A stretch of DNA of 64,000 nt from Simplicispira sedimenti. GTDB lineage: Bacteria; Pseudomonadota; Gammaproteobacteria; Burkholderiales; Burkholderiaceae_C. The translations under genes and the position numbers were made by a program. This document shows positions 56,744-64,000 of the stretch, piece after piece. Under the pieces are notes generated by a model, which saw only the letters and a program-made list of their open reading frames with translations, was not told the origin of the DNA and searched no databases. Each line of letters starts with the position of its first letter. Position 1 is the first letter of the stretch. The stretch spans positions 62,001 through 126,000 of the forward strand of contig NZ_JAKVIJ010000008.1 of the NCBI RefSeq assembly GCF_022760965.1, in the 5' to 3' direction.

Positions 56744-58520
56744 GGTCCTCAGACCCCAGCAGCATTTCCGTCAGGCCCTTGCCGGCCTGCACCATCGGGA
56801 ACACGTTCTCGGTGGGGTCGGTGCGGAAGTCCAGGAACACGGTCCGGTCCTTGAGCTTGCGTGCTTCGCGCAGCGCGGGCTCGACGTCACGCGGGTGCTC
56901 GATGAGCAGGCCCACGTGGCCATAGGCCTCGGCCAGCTTCACGAAATTGGGCAGCGCATCCATGTAGCTGTGGCTGTAGCGGCCGGAGTATTCGATCTCC
57001 TGCCACTGGCGCACCATGCCCAGATACCGGTTGTTCAGCGCCACGACCTTGATCGGCGTGTTGTACTGCAGGCAGGTGGAGAGTTCCTGGATGTTCATCT
57101 GCACCGAGCCTTCGCCGGTGATGCAGAACACCTCGGCGTCGGGCTTGGCCAGCTTGATGCCCATCGCGTAGGGAATGCCCACACCCATGGTGCCCAGGCC
57201 ACCCGAATTGATCCAGCGGCGCGGCTCGTCGAACCGGTAGAACTGCGCAGCCCACATCTGGTGCTGGCCCACGTCGGAGGTGATGTAGGTCTCGCTGTCC
57301 TTGGTCATGTTCCAAAGGGTCTCCACCACATACTGCGGCTTGATGACCTCTTTGTTGCCACGGTCGTACTTGAGGCAGTCGCGCTCGCGCCAGCTCTCGA
57401 TGGTGGTCCACCAGGCGGCCAGTGCTGCCTCGTCGGGCCGGCTGCCCGATTCGCGGACCATGGAAATCAGCTCGGTCAGCACATCTTTGACGTCGCCGAC
57501 GATGGGGATATCGACCTTCACACGCTTGGAGATGCTGGAAGGGTCGATGTCGATGTGAATGATCTTGCGCTCGTTCTGCGCAAAATGCTTGGGATTGCCG
57601 ATCACCCGGTCGTCAAAACGTGCACCCACGGCCAGCAGCACGTCACAGTTCTGCATGGCGTTGTTGGCTTCGACCGTACCGTGCATGCCCAGCATGCCCA
57701 GGAACTTGCGATCGGATGCCGGATAGGCGCCCAGGCCCATCAGCGTGTTGGTGACCGGGTAGCCCAGCATGTCCACCAGCGTGCGCAACTCCTGCACCGC
57801 ATTGCCCAGCAGCACACCACCGCCGGTATAGATGTAAGGCCGCTTGGCCGACATCAGCAACTGCAGCGCCTTGCGGATCTGGCCACCATGGCCCTTGCGC
57901 ACCGGGTTGTAGGAGCGCATTTCGACGGACTGCGGATAGCCCTCGAAAGGCACCTTCTTGAAGGACACGTCCTTGGGAATATCGACCACCACCGGGCCAG
58001 GACGGCCGGTGCGGGCAATGTGGAAGGCCTTTTTCAGCGTGACCGCCAGGTCACGGGCGTCCTTGACCAGGAAGTTGTGCTTGACGATGGGGCGCGTGAT
58101 GCCCACGGTGTCGCACTCCTGAAAGGCATCGAGGCCGATGGCCGCCGTCGGCACCTGGCCGGTGATGATCACCATGGGAATGCTGTCCATGTACGCCGTG
58201 GCGATGCCGGTCACGGCATTGGTCACGCCCGGCCCCGAGGTCACCAGCGCCACACCCACATCGCCCGTAGCGCGCGCATAACCGTCGGCGGCATGCACGG
58301 CGGCCTGTTCATGGCGCACCAGCACGTGCTGCATGGTGTCTTGCTTGTAGAGCGCGTCGTAGATGTAGAGCACCGCACCGCCGGGATAGCCCCAGATGTA
58401 CTTCACGCCTTCGGCCTGCAGGGCCTTGACGAGGATTTCAGAGCCCATGAGCTCTTGCGGGGAATGCGTGTGTTGCTGCGCAGCAGCCGCCGAAGCGATT
58501 TCGGCCTTGGTGATTTCCAT
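56739..58520 (-). CDS. ilvI: Acetolactate synthase large subunit
   Basis: A 593-residue thiamine-diphosphate enzyme that joins two pyruvates, or pyruvate and 2-oxobutyrate. The cofactor-activating Glu lies in VLVRHEQAAVHAADGYARATG; the cofactor motif is GEGSVQMNIQELST, where the common GDG is GEG; the regulatory FAD-binding part is intact. ATG 58520 (MEITKAEIAS) is preceded by AAGG. It is the first gene of ilvI-ilvN-ilvC. The 285-bp region to the sigma factor gene shows no clear leader peptide. Confidence 0.94.
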   Translation of the reverse strand: MEITKAEIASAAAAQQHTHSPQELMGSEILVKALQAEGVKYIWGYPGGAVLYIYDALYKQDTMQHVLVRHEQAAVHAADGYARATGDVGVALVTSGPGVTNAVTGIATAYMDSIPMVIITGQVPTAAIGLDAFQECDTVGITRPIVKHNFLVKDARDLAVTLKKAFHIARTGRPGPVVVDIPKDVSFKKVPFEGYPQSVEMRSYNPVRKGHGGQIRKALQLLMSAKRPYIYTGGGVLLGNAVQELRTLVDMLGYPVTNTLMGLGAYPASDRKFLGMLGMHGTVEANNAMQNCDVLLAVGARFDDRVIGNPKHFAQNERKIIHIDIDPSSISKRVKVDIPIVGDVKDVLTELISMVRESGSRPDEAALAAWWTTIESWRERDCLKYDRGNKEVIKPQYVVETLWNMTKDSETYITSDVGQHQMWAAQFYRFDEPRRWINSGGLGTMGVGIPYAMGIKLAKPDAEVFCITGEGSVQMNIQELSTCLQYNTPIKVVALNNRYLGMVRQWQEIEYSGRYSHSYMDALPNFVKLAEAYGHVGLLIEHPRDVEPALREARKLKDRTVFLDFRTDPTENVFPMVQAGKGLTEMLLGSEDL

Positions 58521-58805
58521 GATGAACCTTTGCGAATTTCTCTGACGAAAAACCTTGGGTGCCCCTCGCGCTTGCTCTCGTGAAGCCCGCTCGGAACTTG
58601 AGGCCAAGGACATGAGCGCGATGATCTCCGCGCCGGACCGTGACCCGTTTGCCTTTAGTTGTAAAGATTCATTATCGCACCGCAACAAAGCAAATGGGTG
58701 CTCTGTCGTAAAAAAGCCTTGCAATGCGATAATCCAGCGCTGTTACAGCGGCATGCAGCTGTCTGGCGCAACCTGACGCGCATCTTTCCTTCCCGATCCA
58801 TCCCC

Positions 58806-59375
58806 TTGGCCACCGAAAAAGAACTCTCGGATTTCCTCAAGAGCGTGGAAAAACGCGCCTTCAAGCGCGCGCTGTACCACGTTCGCAACGAGGAATCGGC
58901 CCTGGACATCGTGCAGGACAGCATGATGCGCCTGTCGGAGCACTATGGCGACAAGCCGCCTGCGGAACTGCCCATGCTGTTCCAGCGTATCCTGTCCAAC
59001 TGCACGCTGGACTGGTTCCGGCGCCAGAAGACGCACAATGCATTGTTCTCGTCCATGGCAGACTTCGAGGGCAATGCCGACGACGGGGGAGACTTCGACC
59101 TGCTGGAAGCCTGGAATGGCCCTGAAGGTGGGGAGCAGGCCCAAAGCGCCCAGGACCAGGCAGAACGGGGCCAGGTGCTGCGCGACATCGAATTGGAAAT
59201 CCAGGAGCTGCCCCCACGTCAACGGGAGGCCTTTCTCATGCGTTACTGGGAAGAAATGGACGTGGCTGAAACAGCAGCCGCCATGGGCTGCTCGGAAGGC
59301 AGCGTCAAAACCCACTGTTTCCGTGCCATCCAGGCCCTGAGCAAGGCATTGAAGGCCAGAGGAATCAAGCTATGA
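58806..59375 (+). CDS. RNA polymerase sigma factor, ECF-like
   Basis: The 189-residue protein has sigma region 2 (RNEESALDIVQDSMMRLSEHYG and a LDWFRRQK block) and region 4 (LPPRQREAFLMRYWEEMDVAETAAAMGCSEGSVKTHCFRAIQAL). It is an ECF-type factor used in Burkholderiales with DUF3619 partners. The start is inferred as TTG 58806 (the family begins ATEKELSDFLKS); no ATG fits, and an earlier in-frame GTG would add unmatched residues. The next gene overlaps its stop. Confidence 0.85.
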   Translation: MATEKELSDFLKSVEKRAFKRALYHVRNEESALDIVQDSMMRLSEHYGDKPPAELPMLFQRILSNCTLDWFRRQKTHNALFSSMADFEGNADDGGDFDLLEAWNGPEGGEQAQSAQDQAERGQVLRDIELEIQELPPRQREAFLMRYWEEMDVAETAAAMGCSEGSVKTHCFRAIQALSKALKARGIKL

Positions 59376-59821
59376 ACGACCACAGCTACCCGCCATCGAA
59401 CGAACGCAATGCCGAGCATTTCGCTCGCAGCGTGGCCTTTCGCCTGTCGGAAGGCACGCAGCAGCTGCCCTACGACATCAGCGAACGCCTGCGCGCCTCG
59501 CGCATGCAGGCACTGGCCCGGCGCAAGAAACCCGTTGCCATCATGCATGCCGCAGGGTCGGTGCACAGGGCCGGTCACAGCGCCGTGCTGGGAACCGGCC
59601 CCCAGGGGATGGGCTGGTGGCAATCCCTGCTGTCTGCGGTGCCCGTTCTTGCGCTGCTGGCGGGACTGGTGGTCATTCAGATGGATCTGGACGAAACGGG
59701 TATCCTTGAGGTGGCGGAGGTCGATGCGGCCCTGCTTGCCGATGATCTGCCGCCAGCGGCATACTCTGACCCGGGGTTTGTCCAGTTTCTGAAAACCACC
59801 GACAGCCATCAGGCCCACTGA
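59372..59821 (+). CDS. DUF3619 family membrane protein, possible anti-sigma partner
   Basis: The 149-residue protein has a cytoplasmic N-terminus (HFARSVAFRLSEGTQQLPYDISERLRASRMQAL), one transmembrane helix (SLLSAVPVLALLAGLVVIQM) and a short acidic periplasmic tail. It overlaps the sigma factor stop by four bases. One-helix proteins encoded right after ECF-type sigma genes are often anti-sigma factors; this role is inferred from position, not from a known domain. Confidence 0.72.
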   Translation: MNDHSYPPSNERNAEHFARSVAFRLSEGTQQLPYDISERLRASRMQALARRKKPVAIMHAAGSVHRAGHSAVLGTGPQGMGWWQSLLSAVPVLALLAGLVVIQMDLDETGILEVAEVDAALLADDLPPAAYSDPGFVQFLKTTDSHQAH

Positions 59822-59853
59822 GCAGCCCGGCCCTTCCGGTTCCCTTTGTTTGC

Positions 59854-60729
59854 ATGCACCGACACAAGCGCACGCCATTGACCACTCCCTCTCAAAGCCC
59901 GACGCCAGCCATCGTGCTGGCGTTGGCATTGCTGGGTGCCTTGGTGGTGGGCGCTTGGAAAGCCGCAGGACAACTGAGCGAACTGCCCGGCACCATCTAC
60001 ACCACGCCGGAAAACATCCGCCATCCCAGCGCGGTCGCAGGGCCTACAGGCAGTTCTGCCACCCCGCAGGCCTCGGAAGGTCCAGGCTGGGAAACGCTGG
60101 ACACCCCCCAAAAGCTGGCGCTGTACCCCTTGGCCGAACGCTGGGCACTGATGAGCGAAGTGCAAAAACGACGCTGGCTGGCATTGGCGCAAACCTTCCA
60201 CACCCTGCCTGAATCCGAACAGGCCCGCCTGCACGAGCGCATGACGGCCTGGGCCAGCCTGAGCATTCAGCAGCGCAACCAGGCGCGGATCAACTTTGCT
60301 GCCACCCAGCGCCTGCGACTGGATGACAAGCGCTCGCAGTGGGACGCCTACCAAGCCTTGAGCGAAGAGGAAAAACGACGCCTTGCGGCCAGTGCCGCCA
60401 CCAAACCTCGGGGCGCAGCCACGTCCATCCAACCCGTACCGCCCAAGAAGTTCACCCGTGTTCCAGCCGCCAAAGAGGCTCCGGACAACGTGGCCAATCC
60501 CCCGAAAGTGCCTTCATCGAAGAACTCCCCTCCGCGCATTGCCGCGCCTGGCGGAGGCGAGAAGCGCACTTCCGAGCCGCCGGTGGCGCCCGCCCCGACC
60601 CAGGCACCTGCCGCGACGGCATCCAGCGCCGCCGACAGCATGGAGCCTGCCATGGCGCCGGACGCCTCCGCCCCCGCACCGACTGGCGCACCGGCAGAAG
60701 GCCCCTCCAGCAACATCTACATCAACTGA
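59854..60729 (+). CDS. DUF3106 family protein with proline/alanine-rich tail
   Basis: The 291-residue protein has one N-terminal helix (AIVLALALLGALVVGAW) and then a DUF3106 core (WETLDTPQKLALYPLAERW, MSEVQKRRWLALAQTF). A long disordered Ala/Pro/Ser tail reaches to the end. It is predicted to be anchored in the inner membrane and to face the periplasm. It follows DUF3619 by 32 bp. The function is unknown; its conserved position next to the sigma gene suggests a common process. Confidence 0.75.
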   Translation: MHRHKRTPLTTPSQSPTPAIVLALALLGALVVGAWKAAGQLSELPGTIYTTPENIRHPSAVAGPTGSSATPQASEGPGWETLDTPQKLALYPLAERWALMSEVQKRRWLALAQTFHTLPESEQARLHERMTAWASLSIQQRNQARINFAATQRLRLDDKRSQWDAYQALSEEEKRRLAASAATKPRGAATSIQPVPPKKFTRVPAAKEAPDNVANPPKVPSSKNSPPRIAAPGGGEKRTSEPPVAPAPTQAPAATASSAADSMEPAMAPDASAPAPTGAPAEGPSSNIYIN

Positions 60730-60744
60730 TCCGACGCTGGCGGC

Positions 60745-61341
60745 ATGGCGCTGCCTGCAATCGCCTTGCCCATGCAATCTGGCACCTCCCCCACCCCTCC
60801 GACCTTGCCGCAGCCGCCCGACGGCAGCGCACTCTCGCCAACGCCTGGCCTGGGTCGCCGCATGGCCTGCTGGCTGTACGAAGGCATGCTGATGTTTGGC
60901 GTGGTCTTCATCGCTGGCTACCTGTTTGGCACCTTGAGCCAAACGCGCCACGCGCTGGACAACCGCAACGCCTTGCAGGCCTTCCTGTTCGTGGTCTTTG
61001 GCATCTACTTCGTGTGGTTTTGGTCCAAGGGGCAAACACTGGCCATGAAGACCTGGCACATCCGCATGGTGGATCGCTTCGGCGCCCCGGTGAGCCAGCC
61101 ACGCGCCCTGCTGCGTTACGTGCTGAGTTGGCTGTGGTTTCTGCCACCCCTGCTGGCGGTGGCACCGTTTGGGCTGCCGGTGGGTGAAATTGCGGTGCTG
61201 GTGATCGGCTGGATCCTGGTCTGGTCCCTGTCGAGCCGACTCCATCCCCAGGGCCAGTTCTGGCATGACGTACTGGCCGGAACCCGGCTCATAGACTCCA
61301 AGCCCAAAGCCCTTGGCAAGCAGGACACCCCCCATGTCTGA
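60745..61341 (+). CDS. RDD family membrane protein
   Basis: A 198-residue protein with the RDD domain: GLGRRMACWLYEGMLMFGVVF, then FFVWF-type helices and the SKGQTLAMKTWHIRMVDRFG motif. It has four or five helices. RDD proteins are membrane proteins of various or unknown roles. It overlaps the following LOG gene by 8 bp. Confidence 0.85.
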   Translation: MALPAIALPMQSGTSPTPPTLPQPPDGSALSPTPGLGRRMACWLYEGMLMFGVVFIAGYLFGTLSQTRHALDNRNALQAFLFVVFGIYFVWFWSKGQTLAMKTWHIRMVDRFGAPVSQPRALLRYVLSWLWFLPPLLAVAPFGLPVGEIAVLVIGWILVWSLSSRLHPQGQFWHDVLAGTRLIDSKPKALGKQDTPHV

Positions 61342-61927
61342 ACCGGCTTTTTCGCTGTGCGTGTACTGCGGCTCACGCCCTGGCAACCTGGATTCGTACG
61401 CCGATGCGGCCCGCGCTGTGGGTGCATGGATTGGCTACCAGGGTGGGCAACTTGTGTATGGCGGCGGTAGTAGCGGCCTGATGGGCCTGGTGGCCCAGGC
61501 CACCGCAGCGGCCGGTGGCCGCGTGGTGGGTGTGATACCGCAGTCGCTGGTGGACCGTGAATTTGCCAACCATGCCTGCGACGAGCTGCACATTGTGCAA
61601 ACCATGCACGAACGCAAGGCACTGATGGCCGAGCGCAGCGGTGCCTTTCTGGCCCTGCCGGGGGGCATTGGCACCTTCGAAGAGTTGTTCGAGGTCTGGA
61701 CCTGGCGCCAGCTGGGCTACCACGACAAGCCCATCGGCCTGCTCAATGTGGACGGCTATTACGACGGACTGCTGGCCTTTTTGCAGTCCAGCGTGGCCCA
61801 TGGCTTCATGGGGCCCTGGCAGATGGACCTCGTGGACGCCGATACCCAGCCCACTCCCCTGCTGGAGCGTTTGGTGCGGGCCACCTCGGGCGCAGGCACC
61901 GGGCCTGCGCTGCGCGCGGTGATCTGA
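61334..61927 (+). CDS. LOG family protein (nucleoside 5'-monophosphate phosphoribohydrolase-like)
   Basis: A 197-residue protein with CVYCGSRPGN at the start, QLVYGGGSSGLMGLVA, and the catalytic PGGxGTxxE motif in LALPGGIGTFEELFEVWTW. LOG enzymes release the ribose phosphate from cytokinin-type nucleotides in plants; bacterial members often act on AMP. It follows the RDD gene and is convergent with glnB. ATG 61334 starts the conserved part. Confidence 0.9.
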   Translation: MSEPAFSLCVYCGSRPGNLDSYADAARAVGAWIGYQGGQLVYGGGSSGLMGLVAQATAAAGGRVVGVIPQSLVDREFANHACDELHIVQTMHERKALMAERSGAFLALPGGIGTFEELFEVWTWRQLGYHDKPIGLLNVDGYYDGLLAFLQSSVAHGFMGPWQMDLVDADTQPTPLLERLVRATSGAGTGPALRAVI

Positions 61928-61933
61928 AATCGG

Positions 61934-62272
61934 TCAGATCGCCGATTCGTCCAGATCGCCGGTGCGGATGCGTACCACGCGCTCGACGGGGGTGATGAAG
62001 ATCTTGCCGTCACCGATCTTGCCGGTGCGCGCCACGTTGACAATGGCATCCACGCAGCGGTCCAGGTCCTCGGTCTTGACGACCACTTCCACCTTCACCT
62101 TGGGCAGAAAGTCCACCACGTACTCGGCGCCACGGTACAGCTCGGTATGGCCCTTCTGGCGGCCAAAACCCTTGACCTCGGTGACCGTCAGGCCCGTAAC
62201 GCCGCAATCGGCCAGGGCCTCGCGCACTTCTTCGAGCTTGAAGGGCTTGATGACAGCCGTGATCATTTTCAT
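61934..62272 (-). CDS. glnB: Nitrogen regulatory protein P-II
   Basis: The 112-residue trimeric signal protein has the T-loop Tyr51 (RGAEYVVDF), the uridylylation site, and the C-terminal IFITPVERVVRIRTGDLDE signature. It senses 2-oxoglutarate and ATP and controls GlnE, NtrB and AmtB. It follows nadE by 57 bp, probably in one operon. The nadE-glnB order hints at NAD or glutamine coupling. Confidence 0.93.
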   Translation of the reverse strand: MKMITAVIKPFKLEEVREALADCGVTGLTVTEVKGFGRQKGHTELYRGAEYVVDFLPKVKVEVVVKTEDLDRCVDAIVNVARTGKIGDGKIFITPVERVVRIRTGDLDESAI

Positions 62273-62329
62273 GGTGGGAACTCCTCAGGGATAGTGAAAA
62301 AACAGGGGTGGCGCGCCCGGCAAAAAGGC

Positions 62330-63988
62330 TCAGGCGCGGAACTGGCTGGTGATGGGATAACGCCAGTCCTTGCCAAAACTGCGTCGCGTCACACGGATGC
62401 CCACCGGGGCCTGGCGGCGCTTGTACTCGTTGATCTTGATCAGGCGCGTGACCTTCTCCACATCGGCACGCTGAAAGCCAGCCGCAATGATGTGCTCGAT
62501 GGGCTCGTCGTTTTCCATGTAGCGCTCCACGATGGCGTCCAGCACCTCGTAGTCGGGCAGGCTGTCCTGGTCCTTCTGGTCGGGGCGCAGCTCGGCACTG
62601 GGCGGGCGCGTGATGATGCGCTCGGGAATGGGGTTGGCACCCGTGCCATAGGGGTCGTGGGCATTGCGCCAGCGCGCCAGGGCAAACACTTGGGTCTTGG
62701 CCACGTCCTTGATGGGCGCAAAGCCGCCCGCCATGTCGCCGTAGAGCGTGCAGTAGCCCGTGGCCAGCTCGCTCTTGTTGCCCGTGGTCAACACCACGGA
62801 GCCGAACTTGTTCGACAACGCCATCAACAGCGTGCCACGGATGCGGGCCTGCAGGTTTTCCTCGGTGGTGTCCTCGGCCCGGCCCGCAAAGTGTGGTGCC
62901 AGCGCGGCCTTGAAGGTCTCGAACTGCGGCGCGATGGCGATCTCGTCGTACTGCACGCTCAGGCGCTGCGCCATCTCGCGCGCGTCGATCCAGCTGATGT
63001 CGGCCGTGTAGGGCGAGGGCATCATCACCGTGCGCACCTTGTCCGCACCCAGCGCATCCACCGCAATGGCCAGCACCAGCGCCGAATCAATGCCGCCCGA
63101 CAGCCCCAGCAGCACGCCCGGAAAGCCGTTTTTGCGCACGTAGTCTCGCACACCCAGCACCAGCGCGTCCCACAGCTCGGCCTCGGGGCTTTGCTCGGGC
63201 GCCATGTTCGCTATTATTTTTATAGCTTCTTGCGCAGTGTCCACCTGCGCAAAAACCAATTTTTCCTCAAAAGCTGGTGCCCGGGCGCAGACGGTGCCAT
63301 CCGCACCCAACGCAAAAGAGCGTCCCTCGAACACCACCTCATCCTGCCCGCCCACCAGGTGGGCATAGACCAGGGGCAGCCCCGTCTCCTGCACCCTGGC
63401 GCGCATGGTGGCCTCGCGCTCGGCCCCCTTGCCGCGGTGGAAAGGCGAAGCGTTGATGACCGCCAGCATCTGCGCACCGGCAGCCGCGCAGTCGCGCGCC
63501 GGGCCCGCGTGCCAGGCGTCCTCGCAGATGAGCAGGCCTACGCGCAGGCCCTGCACCTCGAACACACAGGGGCTGTGGCCGGGGACGAAGTAGCGGCGCT
63601 CGTCGAACACCTGGTAGTTGGGCAGCTCGCGCTTGGCGTAGGTCTGCTCGATCTGGCCGTTGCGCAGCACGCTGGCGGCGTTCAGGCAGGTGCTGAATGC
63701 GGGCGCCTGCGGGTGGCAGCGCTGCGGATGCCCCAGCACGATGACCAGGTCTTTCAGGCCCGCCGTCTCCCGCGCCACGGCTTTGACGGCATCATCACAG
63801 GCCGAAAGAAAGGCGGGGCGCAAGAACAGGTCTTCGGCGGCATAGCCGCACAGCGCCAGTTCGGGCGTGAGCAAAAGGCGCGCGCCTGCGGCATGGGCCT
63901 CGTGCGCTGCGGCAACGATACGGCGCACGTTGCCGGGCAAGTCACCCACCACAAAATTGAGCTGTGCAATGCAAAGGGAGAACGTCAT
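62330..63988 (-). CDS. nadE: Glutamine-dependent NAD+ synthetase
   Basis: A 552-residue two-domain enzyme that amidates nicotinic acid adenine dinucleotide. The N-terminal nitrilase domain has the triad E43, K119 and C155 (LLICEDAW); the C-terminal synthetase has the ATP motif SGGIDS at 297-302 and ends VTRRSFGKDWRYPITSQFRA. Residues about 239-261 come from a dispersed repeat, in the linker between the domains, so the repeat is translated. The ATG is 12 bp from the window edge, so the promoter is not seen. Confidence 0.94.
   Translation of the reverse strand: MTFSLCIAQLNFVVGDLPGNVRRIVAAAHEAHAAGARLLLTPELALCGYAAEDLFLRPAFLSACDDAVKAVARETAGLKDLVIVLGHPQRCHPQAPAFSTCLNAASVLRNGQIEQTYAKRELPNYQVFDERRYFVPGHSPCVFEVQGLRVGLLICEDAWHAGPARDCAAAGAQMLAVINASPFHRGKGAEREATMRARVQETGLPLVYAHLVGGQDEVVFEGRSFALGADGTVCARAPAFEEKLVFAQVDTAQEAIKIIANMAPEQSPEAELWDALVLGVRDYVRKNGFPGVLLGLSGGIDSALVLAIAVDALGADKVRTVMMPSPYTADISWIDAREMAQRLSVQYDEIAIAPQFETFKAALAPHFAGRAEDTTEENLQARIRGTLLMALSNKFGSVVLTTGNKSELATGYCTLYGDMAGGFAPIKDVAKTQVFALARWRNAHDPYGTGANPIPERIITRPPSAELRPDQKDQDSLPDYEVLDAIVERYMENDEPIEHIIAAGFQRADVEKVTRLIKINEYKRRQAPVGIRVTRRSFGKDWRYPITSQFRA
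63209..63272 (-). repeat. Dispersed ~64-bp repeat translated inside nadE
   Basis: On the reverse strand it reads TTTTGAGGAAAAATTGG, TTTTTGCGCAG, then CTGCGCAAG, AAGCTATAAAA and ATAGCG. Both hairpin arms are kept. No stop arises in the nadE frame, and the insert adds about 21 residues, EEKLVFAQ to KIIAN. Confidence 0.8.
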
Positions 63989-64000
63989 GGAATGCCAGGC

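Noticed and set aside
58521..58805. Search for an ilv leader peptide upstream of ilvI
   Set aside because: No short frame with clustered Leu, Ile or Val codons and no terminator stem was found, unlike leuA.

Overview
The window looks like a chromosomal segment of a high-GC betaproteobacterium of the family Comamonadaceae (Acidovorax/Diaphorobacter-like). The evidence is gene order and protein character: ilvI-ilvN-ilvC-pssA-leuA, sucA-sucB-lpdA-zapE, nadE-glnB, an ECF-like sigma factor followed by DUF3619 and DUF3106 genes, and strong GC-rich codon bias. No phage, plasmid, IS element or CRISPR array is visible; most of the window is core genome with a small accessory patch at about 9.6-14.9 kb.

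Layout. 0-9 kb: start of a YgiQ-type radical SAM gene (cut by the window edge), a DUF502 membrane protein, then an AraC-type regulator divergent from an FAD-oxidase (alkyl-DHAP-synthase-like)/GlpD/FGGY-kinase operon, followed by a secreted protein with the zinc-ligand pattern of phospholipase C/P1 nuclease. 9-16 kb: yigZ, a YjfB protein, a small secreted protein, an AbrB-Doc toxin-antitoxin pair with an operator palindrome, a single-chain MmeI-like restriction-modification enzyme, a thioesterase/transglutaminase pair and a 44-residue membrane peptide. 16-20 kb: M14 peptidase, alpha/beta hydrolase, 3-oxoadipyl-CoA thiolase, tRNA-Lys. 20-35.6 kb: cell-envelope and housekeeping genes (tcdA, cpoB, pal, tolB, clpA, clpS, dnaE, bamD, a DinG/YoaA helicase, a PP2C phosphatase, zapE). 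35.7-41.4 kb: the 2-oxoglutarate dehydrogenase operon. 41.7-48.1 kb: an AI-2E-type permease, a sigma-54 activator facing an aldehyde dehydrogenase/DUF779 unit across a 320-bp control region, def and a YbaN protein. 48.2-50 kb: three tandem tRNA-Asn genes and the aat-bpt pair. 50-58.5 kb: IclR regulator, pbpG, and the branched-chain amino-acid block with a leuA attenuator. 58.8-64 kb: sigma factor/DUF3619/DUF3106/RDD/LOG cluster, glnB and nadE.

The most interesting signal is not a gene. A dispersed element of about 64 bp, with two small inverted repeats, occurs at least eight times. Some copies fill intergenic gaps exactly up to a stop or start codon (lpdA/zapE, ilvI, pssA). One supplies the last codons and stop of glpD. 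Four appear to be translated in frame inside proteins, in what look like interdomain linkers (YgiQ, NadE, and twice in the MmeI-like enzyme). Other notable points are a leucine attenuator before leuA with a 17-codon leader peptide, a sigma-54 promoter with an upstream palindrome before the aldehyde dehydrogenase gene, and a recombinant middle tRNA-Asn whose acceptor stem carries a C-A mismatch.

All calls come from reading the sequence; no database search was run. Start codons were chosen from ribosome-binding sites, signal peptides and family knowledge.
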